From: Chlorokybus atmophyticus
Taxonomy: Eukaryota; Streptophyta; Chlorokybophyceae; Chlorokybales; Chlorokybaceae
Direction of reading: 5' to 3'
DNA: 64,000 nucleotides
NCBI GenBank assembly: GCA_009103225.1
Contig: RHPI01002888.1
Span: 41,401-105,400 of the forward strand
Under the pieces are notes generated by a model, which saw nothing but the letters and a program-made list of their open reading frames with translations, had not been told where the DNA came from and searched no databases. The position numbers and the translations under genes are program-made. Each line of letters opens with the position of its first letter. The first letter of the stretch is position 1. Of the stretch, positions 37,201 through 49,011 are shown in pieces.

Positions 37201-37560
37201 AACATACACGACAGCATCTATGCTGTCGTGCGCTATAGTGAACAGGTAAAACGAGATCCCACAAGCATGCTCGCGTTGCAAGCGTATTAGTGCCAAGTGC
37301 TACAGCTACAACCAATGCAGTGTCCCAACTAGCATGCACTTATCAGACAGCATGCACAATGCACGACTGCAAAAGCATTGCATCATGACATAAGGTACCC
37401 GTGGCAGGCTTTGCCCCAGGAAGCCACCTCTGGCAGAGAGCGGCTGTGCTCTGGAAGCAACTGCTGCAGGCTTCCGCTCGGCTCTGCTGGAGGCGACGGC
37501 GCTGCTGACAGCTGTCGTGGCGCGTACAGCGCACTGCAAACGCACAATGCAAGTACACAA
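31298..37560 (-). CDS. PU1: Limit dextrinase (pullulanase-type starch debranching enzyme)
   Basis: There are 23 exons: 37399-37560, 36760-36884, 36421-36607, 36198-36293, 35949-36113, 35660-35852, 35394-35522, 35103-35268, 34664-34874, 34451-34571, 34283-34370, 34072-34165, 33861-33956, 33457-33690, 33231-33352, 32978-33140, 32771-32883, 32621-32690, 32449-32523, 32204-32370, 32008-32086, 31643-31812, 31298-31508. They close at 3,237 nt, 1,078 residues. The enzyme cleaves alpha-1,6 branches of starch in the plastid (GH13). Seen: Arg/Ser/Ala-rich transit-like N-terminus; carbohydrate-binding [20 protein letters not shown] (CBM48); [16 protein letters not shown] with nucleophile Asp665; [10 protein letters not shown] with acid/base Glu702; [10 protein letters not shown] with Asp834. 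The C-terminus [10 protein letters not shown] matches plant limit dextrinases. The catalytic set is complete. Confidence 0.95.
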
Positions 37561-38863
37561 TCAGCGGACGAAACGAAGGCACAACGTGGTAACACAGTTG
37601 CCAAGCATCGTGGGCTTGTGCGGCAGTTCAACGGTTGACTGGACGACGATGCAGCGTACACACTGCTATGACAGCCCAACCACGAAGCTTCGTGCAGGTG
37701 AATGCATGAAAGATGACAGCATTCTCACCCAACTGCAACTGATGACCACTAGGCCAGCAGGTCACCGTTGAAAACTGTACCGTACGATAGCGAGAACCAA
37801 GCCAGCTTGCAACAGCTGGCATTGTCACGTGTGAGGGCAATGCGTGGGTGTACATGTATGAAACCGTACATTGCGACACACAGTGCATGCGGCTGCAGTA
37901 TCTGCATGGCAGGAAGTTCACATTGGCCTTAACCAATGCACAATGCGGGCATGCAGCACCCCGTATGAGCTTGCCGACAAGCTGCTAGACTAGACTCATC
38001 AGCCGGAGCCAAGCAAGCAGCATTGGGTTGGTTGGCATGTGCTTGAAACGGCTGCTCTGCATTGAAGCCAAACAGCGCCACCCCAGGCTGCACACCACGG
38101 GCCAGACAGCGACACGCACAAGCGGCTTTGCACGCAGCATTACGCCCAGAATGTAGCTCACCGGCAGAACTGCTGCACACGTCTTCATGCTCACCGCTCC
38201 ACCAGGCACCGTCAACGCCACCTTCCCCGTCGCCCACGTCGCCGCCCCACACCACCAACCAGCACTACGTAGCAGCAGCGAGCAGCTCACTTGGCTAACA
38301 ACCACGGTTACACTTTAACATCTAGCCAAACCTCTGATGTGTGACACTGTGTCACAGCATGATGCAACATTTCAATTCCATCCACGTCCGTGAACGATTG
38401 CTTGCCATTGTTATATACTTGGGGTCACACAAGTGTCTAGTTATTCATGTAGTTGCGTAGGCAGTTAGAGTTAACTGCGATCGTCGGTGAGAATGCAATG
38501 ATGTCTCAATACACTGCATAACCACAAAGCAATGGGTCGATCTTCTTTGTGACGTAGTTTCTGGCCCCCAGATTCGCGCTGAGGCCTTTTCCGTGGTTTC
38601 GGCGTTTCCCGCGTCTCCTCAGATTCCTCCGCTGGCTTTGGCATTCTCCGGGCTTTTCCTCGGATTCTCCCGCGGCTCAATGGTGAAACACACGGTCCAA
38701 TTTCACGCTAATGCGAGCCCTCGGATTTGATTCCAGCTTCATTCCGGCTTCCGTCTAGGCTTCCGTTTCGTAGCGTGTTGGGGGAGTACAAGGGACTAAC
38801 TTCCAGACTGCAACTACCACAGCCAGGCCAATTGGCCTGAGGCCAGGCCAGGCCAGGCGGCGT
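37561..38863. promoter_or_regulatory. Divergent intergenic region between limit dextrinase and DNAAF3
   Basis: About 1.3 kb between divergent start codons, so it should hold both promoters. Just before the DNAAF3 start is a run of AGGCC repeats with the palindrome ggccaattggcc (about 38826-38858). Pyrimidine-rich blocks with tctcc and ttttcc words lie at 38570-38690. No specific factor site is claimed. Confidence 0.4.
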
Positions 38864-41800
38864 GTGGTGGCAATGGATCCGCTGCTGATGCAGCAGTTCT
38901 GGGGTTACAGTCCGGCTCTGGACTTCAGGGTGCTGGGCGGGCTGCTGGAGGGGAAGGGGAAGAAGCAGGAGCAGGAGCAGGAGCAGCTGCTGGTCTTGCA
39001 GGCTGGAGCAGGGGATTGCCGCCACCTTCTGACCACATTGTGCATGACAGCCAGGCATCAACCATCAAATCAGGTAGCAAAGCTCATTCTGTTGTGTGTT
39101 TATGCTGCTGCATGCTGAGTAGTTTTAGTAAAGGGGCCNNNNNNNNNNNNNNNNNNNNNNNNNNNNNNNNNNNNNNNNNNNNNNNNNNNNNNNNNNNNNN
39201 NNNNNNNNNNNNNNNNNNNNNNNNNNNNNNNNNNNNNNNNNNNNNNNNNNNNNNNNNNNNNNNNNNNNNNNNNNNNNNNNNNNNNNNNNNNNNNNNNNNN
39301 NNNNNNNNNNNNGGCATTTGCTTGAGAGTGGCGCTTCGGAGAGTCAATAAGCATGTGTATGAACCCGGTTGATTGCAGGTATGTGAATTGTGTTGCAAGA
39401 TGAAATGTCCAGGTGTTCGACTCGCCTGATATTGGTAACTGTCGAAGTGTGAAAGTGCATGAGTATATAAAGCTCTTACTACACCGGAACAGGTGTTGTT
39501 TGCAAGTCTAGTACCAACTCTGTTGCCGGTTGACAGTATGATTGTACTCCAGTACGTCAATGTACTGGGAGGAAGGCCTTCGGAAGCAGAATTCGGTCAC
39601 GGTAGCGGTTTGCAGCAAGCATGCGCATTTGCACATGCGAATGTCGTTGTAAGGGCGCGCGTGCGCACACACGCGCGTTACAAGAAGTAACTGTGTAAGT
39701 ATGGCCGCCCTGTGAGTACATTTCTACGACAGCTTATGAAGAGTAAAGTACCTTTTCTGGCGCAAGTCCATGCACCATCAGCTCTGTGAACTTGCCAGTG
39801 TGACTAGCAACCCTTTACCAGATGTCCCTCCAGTGCTACAACAGTTTGGTAGTCTGCTACTCTTGCCAACTGGTACTGTCAGTTGACTCAGTGCCACCGC
39901 TGCTGGCACTGAGACAGTTGACAGTGCCAGTTGTAAGACTACTAGTACAGCTGCATCAGTAACTCCTGGCATGGCTTACTCCTACAGCACAGCATTCACG
40001 ACCTCACTTGCTGGACATTTATTGTGATGTACTCACCACGCTGCCACACCGCAGCACAAGTACAATGATATGGTGTTATAGTTGCCAACAAGGACAGCAG
40101 TAGGTGTGACAATGCAAGCATCAGCATCAGTAGATTCAGCAAGCAGCACGTGGCGATATGGATACCCTCTCCAACATTAAGTGTGGTTTTGATGTGTTGC
40201 AGCATGATGATAGGCTAGCGATTAGCCAGCGAGTGGTCGTGTACACTCATGAAGACGATGTGGCAACGCTCGCCCGCCAGCTGCTGCTCATCAGTGTGGC
40301 CACAGACACCAGCCTTCATGCACGCGGTAGGGCCAAGCAATGTACAACATATGCTTGGCCTGATTCATGTGTTAGCTGATGTATCCTGATAGTCTCGTTG
40401 CGCTGACCTTCGACATGTGTATTGCACAGAGCGTGTTGAGTTGTTCTTGGAGCTGCACGGCAACTGTATGCTACGCGACAGCACCGCAGCTTACTTAGAG
40501 GTACTCAACTTGTTGTTGTCAATCAACTCAGTCTGTACTGCATCCTATACTGTACACGCGCACGCACGCACGCATGTACACATACAGGCACCCCCATACC
40601 TACACACACGTGCGCGCACACATGCGCATGTGTTTGTACAGAAGTGCGCGTGCCCGTGGGTGATTGTATGTGCGCGCGCGCGTGTGCATGCTCGCGCGTG
40701 TGCTTGCACGCGCATGTACACAAATGAGCTTCAGGCATGGTACTCAGCTTAGCCGCACATGCATTGCAGGATCAAGCACAACTACTAGCAGAGGTTGTTC
40801 TTCAAGCGCACTCAATTGACGAGCAAGGCAGCAAAGCCATTGAACGTATGGCTGTAGTTCAGAAGCTGTTTGACCTCAGCCAACTGAAGGTAAGCATTAT
40901 CATTACACAGTCCGTTTGGACTGTCATGTCATGCTCAGCTGCGGCTTCCGCACCATTGCAGGGTGAGATGCAATCTCACAACTGCGTGTCATGTGCAAAT
41001 TTGCCGCCAGTACAGGGAGCGTGACGACCTTGTAGACACATTGCGCTCGTGGAAACGAAATGTGCTGTGCGACATGTCGGCCATGCGCGAATGGCGTTTG
41101 CGGAAGCATTATGGCGACAGATACGATGCACGCCGCAACCTGGTATGTTGTTGCTGGTTGGATGGGATGGGTGCGTGCATATGGCAATACGCACATGCGC
41201 GTGTGTTGTGTTGCTTTGACTCCACGTGTGCTTAGTTGGGGTCTGATCTCGCTGCCCCAGGTTGATTGGGATTACCACATGCGGCTTCAATCTGTGGCAT
41301 CCATTGTTCACTTCAAACAATACAGGTGAGCACGGAGTGCGTGACACCTTGCACCTAGATGTTATCCTGACCTTGCCCAGCTTTGCTTATATGTGTACTG
41401 ACTTGTGTGTGCTGATAACAGGGAGTGGCGGGAGTTGGGGATTGCATATGAAGTGCGTGAAAGCACTTACACTGTAGCAAACAGGTCCCTTGTGTCGCAT
41501 GCCGAAGGTACACAATCAACAACATCGATATCACACAGTGTCATGATGACGACAAAGTAATTGTGTGGGTTTGTTGTCTGTGCTCAGGCAGGACAATGGA
41601 GCATAAGGACAGGGTGGGTCGCGAGCACGGGCGCTCGGTGCTGAAGCGGGGCTTCTGGGGAGACATTATCAATTGCCCGTACCTGGCATTTGGTATTGAG
41701 GCAGAAGACAAGGACTTGTTCAAGTTGTGAGTATGACAATGAAACCTTCTCACATTGTGTGCATGCGTGTGCGCATGCGTGTGCACATGTGCATGCGCTT

Positions 41801-42711
41801 GCTTGCATGTGTATCTGCGGACGTGTGTGCGTATGTGTGCGTGTAGTGGTGGTTGTTCAATGGCTTATCTCCGTGTCGGCTTCGGTCTAGGTCCAACAAC
41901 CAGCACGTCAAGACAGCCGTGGACGTGGCAGAGTACAACTTGACGGCGTTGCTACACGCGCTCAAGTCTGGCAGTGTTTACCAACACAACGAGTCCAAAG
42001 CGCCGAAAGAGTTCGCGCACGAAGAAACAATTAACAATGACGATGCGTGCACATCACATGATACAGCGTCTTCATCACAATACGAGCAGACAGTTCCTTC
42101 TTTAGCTGATACGGGTAATCAGACTGAACAGCACGCACACCAGGTGGTACCAGACAGTGACTTCAATGAAAATGCTGTCATGCGCCAGTCTTCGAATGAG
42201 GAAAGCAGCTGTTGCGGGTTTGATAGCCCTGAAGCATCTGCGGCTGTATCGAGCATGCACTGCATTCTCACGTGCGGCGATGTTGGCAAAACGCTGTTAA
42301 CCAAAGCCAAATTGAACGGGAGGTTCCACCTTGTCGTTCTCGGATACAGGTCAAGAGTGTTGTGTGGCGGGTGTAATGTTATGTTGCGCATTGTTCTGCG
42401 GCGGGTTGTTGCATTGCGTTGGGTTGGGTTGGTTAGGTTGGGTTGGTTGAATACACATTGTCATGCTGCGGTCTGACAGTTGGTGTGTGTGCAGGGATAT
42501 ACACTGGGTTCAGAAAGGGCTGGAGAAGGTGGCTGCGCCCGGAGCGGTGTTGGTGTTGGAGGGTCCAAAGTACTTGACGGAGCTGAAGAAGGAGCAGGCG
42601 GATGAGGCCAGGAGCAAACTTGTCTCGCTCGTGCAGTCATTCGGCTGGCGGCAAGTCGCTCAGAATGCAGGCTTAGATGATGCGCACATTGTCCTCACAC
42701 TGGCAAATTAG
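38864..42711 (+). CDS. DNAAF3: Dynein axonemal assembly factor 3 (PF22)
   Basis: Ten exons: 38864-39073, 40230-40326, 40430-40500, 40770-40889, 41011-41142, 41261-41325, 41422-41507, 41588-41726, 41891-42349, 42495-42711; 1,596 nt, 531 residues. The protein acts in the cytoplasm in pre-assembly of axonemal dynein arms. Family blocks in order: FWGYSPALDF, then DCRHLLTTL; EDDVATLARQLLLIS; VELFLELHGNCMLRDSTAAY; LRKHYGDRYDARRNL-VDWDYHMRL; GFWGDIINCPYLAFGIEAED; NNQHVKTAVDVAEYNLT; and the C-terminal LNGRFHLVVLGYR and LVLEGPKYLTEL. A 100-residue acidic, Ser/Glu-rich insert (41975-42240) lies before the last block. The sequencing gap falls in intron 1, so the coding sequence is complete. The gene implies motile flagella. 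Confidence 0.92.
39139..39312. other. Assembly gap (174 N)
   Basis: The gap sits in DNAAF3 intron 1. The exons on either side join in frame without it. An additional small in-frame exon inside the gap cannot be excluded. Confidence 0.99.
39875..39925. repeat. 22-bp imperfect inverted repeat in DNAAF3 intron 1
   Basis: The arms 39875-39896 and 39904-39925 match at 19 of 22 positions around a 7-nt loop. The core ctcagtgcca / tggcactgag is perfect. Confidence 0.85.
40555..40725. repeat. CA/CG-rich microsatellite in DNAAF3 intron 3
   Basis: Alternating purine-pyrimidine ACGC, CACA and GCGC words fill most of this intron. Such runs can adopt Z-DNA and resemble other introns in the window. Confidence 0.85.
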
Positions 42712-43410
42712 ATGTTGGTGTAGCTCGCATTTGCTTAAAGCCCTTCCCGACCAGCGCTGAATGCCCATAAAACATGCAGCTTGAAAGATTTGCACATTTG
42801 ACCGGTGCTGATGGTGTTTTTCATCTAGCCATCTAGCCAAGATGCTTGGGAAGATTCAACGTAATTGAATGCTCTGGGAGCACACAGAAAAGAGGAAGCA
42901 TTGACAAGCATTGACAAGCAGCTTACATGGTGATAGGTGGCTGTGTGGTCCATACCTTATGGTCCATCACACACAAGCTCATTGTCACCTATGTTTGCAA
43001 ACGTACATATGCACATGCCATGTTAAGCAGCTACAAGTACTGAGAAAATCTATAGCACAATTCAATACCGTTTATTCAACACACAAATGCACCGGGCCGG
43101 CGGAGATCATAGGTAACTCCCCAAGCATGATCTACACTCGAGTGAACGTGCTTCTATGGAAAGTGACCAAGCCACAGCTGGGAAGTCGTAATTGTTCGTG
43201 TAATATACATCGTTGCACATACAGCACCACCGCCATATACAGCACCTTCCTCGTTGGGTGATCAAGGCTTGGCCAACGCATCAAGGCAACATGAAACCTT
43301 CATCATCTTGCACTCGGACCGACGGGGGAAAGAAGAATGTCTGTACAAACTCTGCGCCTGCTGCCTTGACACTGCACGCGCATGGCAAAGCAGCAGACAT
43401 GCAGCAGGGG
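42712..43410. other. Convergent intergenic spacer
   Basis: 3' flanks of DNAAF3 and of the BTB-BACK-MATH gene. Nothing else is recognised. Confidence 0.5.
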
Positions 43411-46400
43411 CTATCTTGACGTCTGTATATCCACAAGAAACTCCAACACGTCACTCTGCAGGAAGCCTCCTGCTGGCGAGACCACGTCGCGCAGCGGGCA
43501 GAAGTCCACAAAGCCCCATGACAGATCTTGGCTACTGAAAGTATGAGACATATCTGCACATGAATACAAGGTCAGAATGCTCAATACACAACATATCAAT
43601 ACACTCTTCTACCTTTGGCTATGGTTGCACGGGGGTCGTGATGATTTACAAAGGTGAAAGTGCATCTCTCAACAGTGCGTTTCCAGTTGGGAGGCAGCGC
43701 GTGGGAATCCGCCACATTCAGATAGACTGAAAGCTGGCTCGCTGCACTCTTATCTTTAGACTAACAGAATGACACATACTGGTCAGGTATAGCGAAACAA
43801 AAACAGGGTGAACAAGGTTAAGCCGATCTGATGCAACCAACCCACACTCACGCCCACACCTGTACAGCGCGTGCGCGAACCAACACGCGCCACCTCCCGC
43901 CATCAAAAGGCTCAGAATACACTGGTCTGACAAACTTTGTGCTGGCCTTGAAGCGCACGTGCCTCAGCGTCTGACCTACCCGTGACGCCCGGGGATGCCA
44001 GCCGTAGCGCAGCTCCAATGCATCTCTGCGCAGGAGCAACAGTCAACGCCCTGTTTGTGTGTTGGCATTCAGTCCGAGCACGACAACACCGTGTTTTCAC
44101 TTACATACCTGCAACAGTGTCCTGACAGTGTGAGAAAGACTTGTGAAAACAATATCTGGGAATGCGCACGCACGCATACGTGCGCGCTTATGTGCACAGG
44201 CATGGCCCCCACCCCCACTCACACGCGCACATGCACATGCGCGCTTGTACATGACCAAGGTACCTGCAGTTGGGTTGGTGCATGTGCAGAAGTGCGTCGA
44301 TGACAAGCATGAGGCAGGGCGGGTTGCCTTTGAGGACGTCCTCGCCATACACCCGAGCAGCCAGCGTCGTGGCCGGTATGCTCGCAAGCCTGACTGCGGC
44401 CATGAGTTCGGGCAAGTAGTCCAGTCTGGATGGCACGTCCACTTTCACCCACGCAAGGATGACTTCCAGAAGGGCCAACTCACTGCAGCAGTGGTCGCAG
44501 TATGAGCGCACGCAGAACACAGTTATGATACCTGCATCACTTTGGGTTCTTTGCTGTATAGCATACGAGCGTACTGGCATGTATGGCAATATATTAAGGG
44601 ACAACACTCCGCACACTCAAAACAACAGATCAACCAAGAGTCATGATTACAACCACAGGTCAATTACCTGGCGAGTGCAAGAGGGTCTTTTCTCAACAGG
44701 TTGATCAAAAACTCTCCAGGAAGGGATATGAACCACGCTCGGTGTGGCAACGAAGACAGGTTGACTGGATCTGCCAGTGCCTGTCATAAATGTTTTCACA
44801 TGGCAATCCTCTTGAAGATGCAATCACAAGTGCACACAAGGGTCATACCTGCTCAATGACCATAACGTCAAGGTCTGGTGAAAGCAGATCTTGTATGCTG
44901 TACGACTCAGCGAGCCACAACATGTACAGCGAATTGGAGACCGTTAGCAGTCGCCGCAGAAAGGTCGCACATGCAGTGCGCACCGTGTCCACCTGAGACC
45001 AAACACCAGCATTGCAGTTTCAATCAACCAAGACAGTCTACTACATGACACTTGTGCAACAATTTTGCACAACAGAACACATACAGCCAAGAAGCAGTGT
45101 GTCGAACAGCATTGCATGGCCGCATAGCAGCGTGGTGTATACTGAACTTGGTGAGTGACTGTTGTGTAGTGCATTGAAGTTTAATGTGGTGTAGGGTAAT
45201 TCATCGCCTGCATGCATGTGACATGGAGGTGGGATACCTGCAACAGTTGCGCGACAGCAAGAAGCGAGCGCACATTGCGGGTGGTCACCACGAGGCTGCG
45301 TGTGTACATCGCCTCAATGACGCGCTCCACAGCATCCGGTTCAACCAAGTCGCCGAGATCAACGACAGGATGGGCATCATCGCGAAACGGCTCTGCATAC
45401 AATGTCAAATATGAAACTTTTGACGTGTCTTGTAAGCAATGGTATACGTCTTGTGAGCAATGGTATATGCGCAACTACGAGCAAGTGACGCAATTACACT
45501 GAAACTCACAGGAGTGCAAGTACACACATTAGTACATGAACAATAGCAATGCAATGTAACCAGTGTCCCATTGCTAGCATCTATTGCAACTGCGTACCTA
45601 CACAGTGACATGTAGACACATGACTACGAGCACGATTGTGTTTGCACAGGGACTTGTCACGCAAGAAAGCACACAGTGGTATCTGCACAAGTATGCACAC
45701 ATACAATGCATGCATGCGTACACGTGCTTGAAGTTACTTGCAAAGATGCAAGTGCACTCAAGAGTTTACGCATATTTATATGTAAACTGATAGGTAGGTG
45801 ACAGCACAGTCGCACGTGACTGTGTAGACACCACAGATGCGTTGCAACCATGCAACAAACATAGCAGCGGTAAAAGACTTGCGAGAAATATCAGGACAAA
45901 CGCAACTGTACCAGACTGCAGCAGCGTGCGGAGGTATTTTGAGTCGGACGACAGTATTAATCTGCTTGCGGGGTTATCGTGGTCCCGGCAGCGCACTGTC
46001 ACGTCTGCAAGCTTGCCCGACCGCCACATGTCACAATGCGATTGGACAAGAGCACGTCCGTACCCCTCAAATGTAAACGTCTCCAGCGCATTGACCTGTA
46101 GCGTAATTAAGCTTGTTTTGTCTACAAGACCAGTATGTACTATATGCGGTAGGAGTGTGTATGTTGTGGTATTTGCAATGAGACATTGTATTGCAGGCAT
46201 TTTCATGAGTACAGCTGACCAACAGTTTGCAACATGCGGAGGTATGGAAGGCTTACCTCCAGGCCACTCGCCTCTGCCATAAAGCCCTCCTCAGCATCAT
46301 CAGGAGCATCATACTGCACCTGATAGGGTTGTGGGCTGTATGAAGCACAGTGTACAACTATTGACCTGAAGATTAAAGAAGTTTCATTGCGAATGCAACA

Positions 46401-47047
46401 GTTAAGAAGCAAGTTGATACAGGTCGGGGTTGTCCACAGGCACGGACAGCTGGCAGGGCAGTCTGTACCGGAGCGTTTAGCAAGCTGTGCTGTTGGTTTG
46501 CAACGGGTGAGTACTGCAAAGTGGGAGTCCCTTCAGTGTGCGTGTGAGCGAGATCGGTTGCTGCTGCGTCATGCTGAGGTTCGTGAAGCACTTGCGCTAG
46601 CCGAGCCTTGCATTGGTGATTTGCACAACACACATTGCAGTCAGGTAGCTCGCCAAAGCAGCATTGACAGTGTGCATCCTTGCTGACACTCAGCACTCGC
46701 TTGCATGTTGACATTTCCCCAACAAGAGAGGAGCTTCCATCTGGCCAAAGCGCCTTTCGCGGCATTGTAGACAACGTTACTTTGTTTAACCCTACCCACT
46801 ACTCAAACCATGAACCTGAACCTAGCGACACACAGCATTGTTCAAGCAAAGGACGAGTTGACCAAACATGCAGCGTACGCACGAATGACTTTCGTTTGTA
46901 CCGTTGGCAGCCACACAGTACACGCTGCTTCACACCTCAAAAGTTCCTTCTCACCTGTGCAAGGTCCATGCGGCTGCCGCCAAACTCAGCCCTTGCCGCC
47001 TCCAAGATCTGCAGGGCGCCATCCAGCTGGCCGGCGGAGGCCGCCAT
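43411..47047 (-). CDS. BTB-BACK protein with a C-terminal MATH/TRAF-like domain
   Basis: Exons from the 3' part are consistent: 46257-46365, 45912-46095, 45238-45392, 44849-44992, 44668-44780, 44264-44482, 43860-44025, 43613-43748, 43411-43553. A likely first exon at 46955-47047 starts MAASAGQLDGALQILEAARA. At least one exon between 46366 and 46954 is not resolved, because the phases do not meet. Domains in order: BTB (SGKLADVTVRCRDHD, SSDSKYLRTLLQ, PFRDDAHPVVDL, VIEAMYTRSL), BACK helices (LADPVNLSSLPHRAWFISL, ELALLEVILAWVKVD), then MATH (FVRPVYSEPFDGGRWRVLV, SQLSVYLNVADSHALPPNW, FSSQDLSWGFVDFCPL, ending QTSR). BTB-BACK proteins usually serve as substrate adaptors of CUL3 ubiquitin ligases, with MATH binding the substrate. 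The family assignment is firm, the partner unknown. Confidence 0.82.
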
Positions 47048-49011
47048 GGCGGCTCAATCACCGCTGCAGAAGAGCTTCGCACTGTGCATGGCACAAAGAT
47101 ATCCAGCCTCTGAAGTAGCTCCCTCCGAGCCCTCCGCCTGCAAAACCCAACGCCTTCAGCCACACCCACGCCCCTCACACCGCCCTGCCCGCTAACGACG
47201 TCTCTGCGTGTTGGTGAGTCGCGTTGTGCGTGTGACAACGTTGCCAGCGGCTTGCTCGCCATCGAAAGTGTTGCTTTTGAATCTGTGGATTATGCCACAC
47301 ATTCACTGCGTATGTCCTACTGATTTCACACTTGCTGTTTGTGCTTTTGCACTCTCTTGTCTGGCGGCTGTTAAGCAGTGGTGGCTATTTGCCAAATGGC
47401 ATGGTCAGCATCTATCGGGCAGACATGTTTCATGTAGATGTTATTTGTTTCGAAATCAGGACATCCATGTAATGTTTCATCACGAAATTGTTTGCTGGAG
47501 CTCGAATGTGAATACCGTAGTGCTCCGAAATCTTTGTGAAAGGTGCCACTAAGCTATTTGGTTCATGTTGCGTTAAACCCCGCCAATTAATGCATTCTGG
47601 TCTATAATCACTGAAATTCATGAATGAAGTCGTTGGATAGTTAATATTCCGTACAAATTTTCGTGCGGAGTTAATTGTTTGACAAAGATATCGAGGCATT
47701 ATCGTACCATACGTCAGGATACTTTAACATATGAGCAGTTTACTGACATTGCGGAGTGAAAGCTGCTCGGCATTACAATGATTTATGATGCGATATATAT
47801 AGTATACGCAGTTAATAACATCCGCATCAATTGGTAACTACCTCTGCATATCGACTGCCACCTCCGGAAGAAGCACACAATAATGACCATTACAACCATA
47901 ACCCCATTGTGGTTATGGTTGCAACCATGATCATTGATAAATAGACTCATAGTGAGCAACTTGCCTCATAGCAACTTGGTCACAATGCTCGCACGTGCGG
48001 GTATGCATATTTGCTCATCACTACACAACCTTGTAAACAGCTTTATCCCTGGATCGATGTGGATAACCTACCACAATAACATAAGAACTCCATAAATAAT
48101 CATTAGCGCTATGTTGTGAGGATGGCCCAGTAAGTATGCTTCGAGCTTGATAAACATCCCGATGACCAATGTAAAATTGGACATCAAGTGAGTGTCATGC
48201 ATACGCACGGAAAGATGGAGGGCGCCCCAATGTATACGTGCACTATGTTATGAGCATGGGCGTATGTTCCCTGAAATACAACAAGCATGTCAATTGTTGA
48301 TGCTCACATACTGCACCGCTCATAAAGTCACATTTCAACACCGGTATAAAGGGCCTTTAACACTTAATGTATTTATAGGATCAAGTTTTGCAAGGTAACA
48401 CCATATAACATGACAACGTTGTACCAAGTTTTGATCTCTTAATGGTTGTTGTAGTTGTACCTTGAAGAAGCTTGACCACCACAAACATGAAGTGACAATG
48501 TTGTGTGCTCAATCAAATAAAGCGTATGTGTTGGCTAATATGAGCCATACGCGCTATCAAGATAGCGCGCCGAAAGCACAAGACATGCCAAGTAAGTTAA
48601 GCTCTTTGCGAAAAAGACGCAATTGCAACTCATTGCCATGGCAACATGACTTGTCCATTACGCATGTCGACGCTTGTGTCCCCTTTGAACAACCCGAACA
48701 TATGTACCTCACCCACACATATAGCCCATACCCAGGTAAAGACGAGAGCATCAAGCAGCACAAGCAGCGTTTTACACCATACAGCAATTCATGAGCTGCA
48801 AAGACAACGCGAGATGAAGACGGGGCGCCTTGCAGGCAACTGGTTAAACTACTCTCAATTTACACATATCACGACCGGCTGTGTAGATACAGTTCGCAGG
48901 CTAGCAAGTAGTAGCTAGTAACTACTATGCAACCCCTGATCTGAAGGCAGTTTCAGCGGAAACACTTCCATACTGCAGCAAGTTGGGCCTATAATGCACC
49001 ATAGTTGTGGC
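47048..49011. other. Intergenic, no gene recognised
   Basis: Nearly 2 kb. A minus-strand frame at 47430-47699 (reads like FVRNINYPTTSFMNFSDYRP) looks protein-like but has no recognised family or exon partners. A perfect 11-bp hairpin (caaccataacc and its inverse, 47893-47903 / 47911-47921) is present. Confidence 0.45.

Noticed and set aside
46387-46686. Plus-strand frame with a helix-like sequence (LLLRHAEVREALALAE)
   Set aside because: It lies antisense within the BTB gene span. The helix look is not enough for a gene call, though the minus-strand exon here is also unresolved.
47430-47699. Minus-strand frame of 89 codons with protein-like composition
   Set aside because: No family was recognised, no credible exon partners were found, and the surroundings are AT-rich. 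It is kept only as a remark in the intergenic entry.
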